DNA of 33,372 nt from Bacillota bacterium. Lineage in GTDB: Bacteria > Bacillota > Clostridia > Christensenellales > Aristaeellaceae. The DNA is taken from contig JAEZHM010000024.1 of NCBI GenBank assembly GCA_023416585.1, forward strand, positions 1 through 33,372. Reading direction: 5' to 3'. Position numbers and translations under genes: made by a program. Positions 31,255 through 33,372 of this stretch are shown in pieces; position 1 is the first letter of the stretch; each line of letters opens with the position of its first letter. A model generated the notes under the pieces. The model did not search any database. It saw only the letters and a program-made list of their open reading frames with translations, and was not told the DNA's origin.

Positions 31255-33087
31255 TTACACCAGCATTACCTTGTATTTTTGCAGCCAGTAATCCAATTGC
31301 AAAAAGTAAGCGATTGTTTGAGGCCTGTTCATCAATTGACCATACCAGGGCCAAGGCTGCTGATCGGTGAGCAGCTTTTGCAGGCTTTCTTTTTTTACCA
31401 ACCGGAAGATAGGTGAATCCTCACGTTCCAGCAGTTCTTTCAGCAGCATCGATACAAATGATTCATAGGCGGGATGATGAGTCTTGGGGTAGGGGCTCTT
31501 CTTACGCCATAGGACTTCAGGAGGCAGAATATCCGCCATAGCCTTGCGCAGGAGGCTTTTCTCCACACCATTTTCATACTTCATCTCCCATGGCACAGAG
31601 TACAAATATTCTGCGATGCGGTAATCACAGTAGGGAACACGCACCTCCAGGCCGCTGTACATGCTCATCCTGTCTTTGCGATCCAATAGTACTTGCATAA
31701 ACCAATCCAGGTTCAGCTTCATCATTTCCTTCATCCGGACTTCTGCAGAGGAAGTTCCAGGTAATTTGGAGGCACGGGCGCATGTTTTTTCATACCTGGC
31801 CTGCACATACCGCTCCACTGGGAAACCGGCCGCAAAATCATCATGCAGGAAGCTGATTCTGTAGGCGGTTGACTGGGCCCAGGGGAAACCATTTCTAGAC
31901 CGGATATCGGGATCTGTATACCATGGATACCCGCCGAAGATTTCATCGGCGCATTCACCGGACAAGGCCACTGTGCCCTGTTTTTTGATCTCCCGGCAGA
32001 ACAGCAAAAGCGAAGCATCCACATCCGCCATGCCAGGCAGGTCTCTTGCATCAACGGCTTCAAACAGCGCCTGCGTAAGCTCCGGCGTATCCACCACCAC
32101 GCTGTGGTGCTCGGCCATTAGCGCATCATTCATCAGGCTGATGTATCTTTCATCGCTGTTAGGCTGAAACTTTCCTGCCTGAAAGTATTTCTCATTGTCT
32201 TTAAAAGATATGGAAAACGTATGAAGCTGCTCGCCTTTTCTGGAAAAATACCTGTCTGCCAGAGCGGAAATGATGCTTGAATCCAATCCGCCGGACAAGA
32301 AGGTACATACAGGCACATCGGATACAAGCTGCCTGATGATAGCATCCGTGACGAGTTCCCTTACCTTTTCCACCGTTTGCTCATAAGAGTCGGTATGTGG
32401 CCTGTCGGTAAGCTCCCAGTAGGTTTGAAGGCGCAGCTGGTTCTTATCAAGGAGTCCGCATTGCCCGGCTTTCAGCTCCTGCACATCCTGAAAAACGCCG
32501 CAACCCGGTGTTCTGCCCGGGCCCAGCAGCATGATCTCAGCCACACCGTTCCCGTCAAGCGCAGGTTTTACCATGGGGTGGCATAAAAGCGTCTTCAGTT
32601 CAGAAGCAAAGAGGAAGACGCCATTTTTTGAGAAAAAGAAAAAAGGTTTGACACCGATACGGTCCCTGGCTATAAACAGTGTTTGGGCATGTTCCTTCCA
32701 TATGGCGAAGGCGAAAATACCGTTGAACTTGTTCACGCAATCCTCGCCCCAGGCCATATACGCCTTAAGCAGCACTTCCGTATCGGAATGCCCCACAAAT
32801 GTATAGCCTTCGGATGCAAGTTCTGCTCTTATCTCCTCTGTGTTGTACAACTCTCCATTGTACACCAGGATATATGTTTCATCCCCCTGGGTAAAACGCA
32901 TGGGCTGGCAGCCATTTTCCAAATCGATAACAGCCAGCCGTCTATGCACTAGCCCGGCTTGCGGCGTTACATAAAAGCCATCCTGGTCCGGGCCGCGCCG
33001 GGCCAGAGACCTTTGCATGGCGGACAGGTATTTTCCGTCTTCCCGAACATCCCGGGTCCAGCTGATTTCCCCCGCAATTCCGCACAT
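31255..33087 (-). CDS. asnB: Asparagine synthetase, glutamine-hydrolysing
   Basis: The start is ATG 33087, after GAGGTGAAATCT. The frame continues 21 codons upstream, but the enzyme needs the nucleophile Cys2 at the processed N-terminus (MCGIAGE), which fixes the start. The 610-residue protein has an N-terminal glutaminase domain (RRGPDQDG, YNGELYN, GHSDTEVLL) and a C-terminal ATP-pyrophosphatase/synthetase domain with the PP-loop LSGGLDSS. It makes asparagine from aspartate, glutamine and ATP. Some AsnB-like proteins instead amidate cell-wall or spore polymers. Convincing asparagine-synthetase features and no neighbouring biosynthetic genes favour the ordinary role. No clear terminator follows. 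Confidence 0.92.
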   Translation of the reverse strand: MCGIAGEISWTRDVREDGKYLSAMQRSLARRGPDQDGFYVTPQAGLVHRRLAVIDLENGCQPMRFTQGDETYILVYNGELYNTEEIRAELASEGYTFVGHSDTEVLLKAYMAWGEDCVNKFNGIFAFAIWKEHAQTLFIARDRIGVKPFFFFSKNGVFLFASELKTLLCHPMVKPALDGNGVAEIMLLGPGRTPGCGVFQDVQELKAGQCGLLDKNQLRLQTYWELTDRPHTDSYEQTVEKVRELVTDAIIRQLVSDVPVCTFLSGGLDSSIISALADRYFSRKGEQLHTFSISFKDNEKYFQAGKFQPNSDERYISLMNDALMAEHHSVVVDTPELTQALFEAVDARDLPGMADVDASLLLFCREIKKQGTVALSGECADEIFGGYPWYTDPDIRSRNGFPWAQSTAYRISFLHDDFAAGFPVERYVQARYEKTCARASKLPGTSSAEVRMKEMMKLNLDWFMQVLLDRKDRMSMYSGLEVRVPYCDYRIAEYLYSVPWEMKYENGVEKSLLRKAMADILPPEVLWRKKSPYPKTHHPAYESFVSMLLKELLEREDSPIFRLVKKESLQKLLTDQQPWPWYGQLMNRPQTIAYFLQLDYWLQKYKVMLV

Positions 33088-33099
33088 AGATTTCACCTC

Positions 33100-33133
33100 A
33101 AAAAAAGGGCGATTCCGCCTTCCGGGAACGCCC
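33100..33133 (-). terminator. Terminator-like hairpin in the asnB leader (possible attenuator)
   Basis: On the minus strand, GGGCGTTCC pairs with GGAA-T-CGCCC (one bulged T) and is followed by seven T at 33100-33106. The next bases are the asnB ribosome binding site GAGGTG. No minus-strand gene ends just upstream in the window, so the hairpin most likely regulates asnB itself. Confidence 0.65.
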
Positions 33134-33142
33134 GTGTTCGTT

Positions 33143-33175
33143 TTCACCATATGCCACGGGGGGAAAGATGGTGAA
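33143..33175 (-). promoter_or_regulatory. Upstream hairpin in the asnB leader
   Basis: Perfect 8-bp arms TTCACCAT and ATGGTGAA enclose a 17-base loop, just before the terminator-like hairpin. A consensus -35 TTGACA lies at 33203-33208 (minus strand) with only a poor -10 (TTAAGC or TAAGCC), so a leader of about 90 bases is likely. I see no T-box sequence. Confidence 0.5.
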
Positions 33176-33275
33176 TGAAGGCTTAAATGCCGCTCTTTAT
33201 TTTGTCAAGGAAATGTGCAAAATATGAAGGAATATGCTTCATTTTGGCGCAATTCCGGCAAGAATTGAATAAAAC

Positions 33276-33304
33276 TTGCATGTGAACAGAATGTGAAGTA
33301 TAAT
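33276..33304 (+). promoter_or_regulatory. Sigma-A promoter divergent from asnB, for a gene beyond the window
   Basis: TTGCAT (33276-33281), a 17-base spacer and a perfect TATAAT (33299-33304) point rightward. The remaining 68 bases contain purine-rich GGAGG-like stretches and a possible ATG at 33367, too close to the window end to identify a gene. Confidence 0.65.
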
Positions 33305-33372
33305 TTTCCCGTATGCCCGAGGAAGTATGGGAGGATAGGAGGGAGCAGCATAGGAAAAGGCGTTGTATGGAT

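Noticed and set aside
33088..33150. Upstream start of asnB at 33150
   Set aside because: It would bury the nucleophile Cys2 that must be N-terminal. The start at 33087 has a good ribosome binding site.
33088..33210. T-box riboswitch upstream of asnB
   Set aside because: The leader is about 90 bases and lacks the conserved T-box sequence before the terminator.

Overview
The window looks like a chromosomal segment of an endospore-forming, plant-polysaccharide-using member of the Bacillota, class Clostridia. The grounds are strong AGGAGG-type ribosome binding sites, sigma-A promoters with 17-base spacers, a BclB-type collagen-like exosporium protein preceded by a sporulation-type promoter, a Gram-positive lipoprotein, and GC that is moderate by eye. 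I cannot name genus or species. No RNA gene, insertion sequence, phage gene or CRISPR array was seen.

Layout. (1) 1-3048: the end of an OppA-like binding protein, a terminator, then a sugar nucleotidyltransferase and galE. (2) 3059-6041: a BclB-like collagen protein (minus strand) divergent from a GT2/TPR glycosyltransferase. Two overlapping sigma-K/E-like promoters share a near-symmetrical -10 region between them, which suggests one spore-surface glycoprotein module. (3) 6118-9780: a heterodimeric ABC exporter whose two subunits share ATP sites in the canonical/degenerate pattern. (4) 9873-17780: an arabinose/arabinan block. An ArsR-type regulator with a large C-terminal domain, two unlike GH51 arabinofuranosidases and ribulokinase form one operon. 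AraD and a small membrane protein lie on the opposite strand, and a small unknown gene diverges from araD. araA is not in the window. (5) 17830-26586: a GH3 beta-glucosidase divergent from a complete five-gene Dpp/Opp-type importer. By analogy with the Thermotoga cellobiose (Cbt) cluster, this is probably a beta-gluco-oligosaccharide uptake and cleavage locus rather than a peptide system. (6) 26600-31205: a lipoprotein binding protein followed 12 bases later by a Cache-PAS-GGDEF-EAL protein, with no permease, which suggests a ligand-sensing cyclic-di-GMP module. (7) 31255-33372: asnB, preceded by a leader with a terminator-like hairpin directly before its ribosome binding site, and a divergent promoter at the window edge.

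Working together, blocks 4 and 5 take up and break down hemicellulose side chains and beta-glucan fragments. Block 6 may tune behaviour to an extracellular solute. Block 2 builds the spore surface, possibly with UDP-sugars from block 1. The least ordinary items are the symmetrical sporulation promoter pair, the binding-protein/GGDEF-EAL pair with a degenerate EAL domain, the asnB leader, the sugar-type Dpp importer with its odd permease insertion and unlipidated binding protein, and a 36-base near-perfect palindrome after araB.
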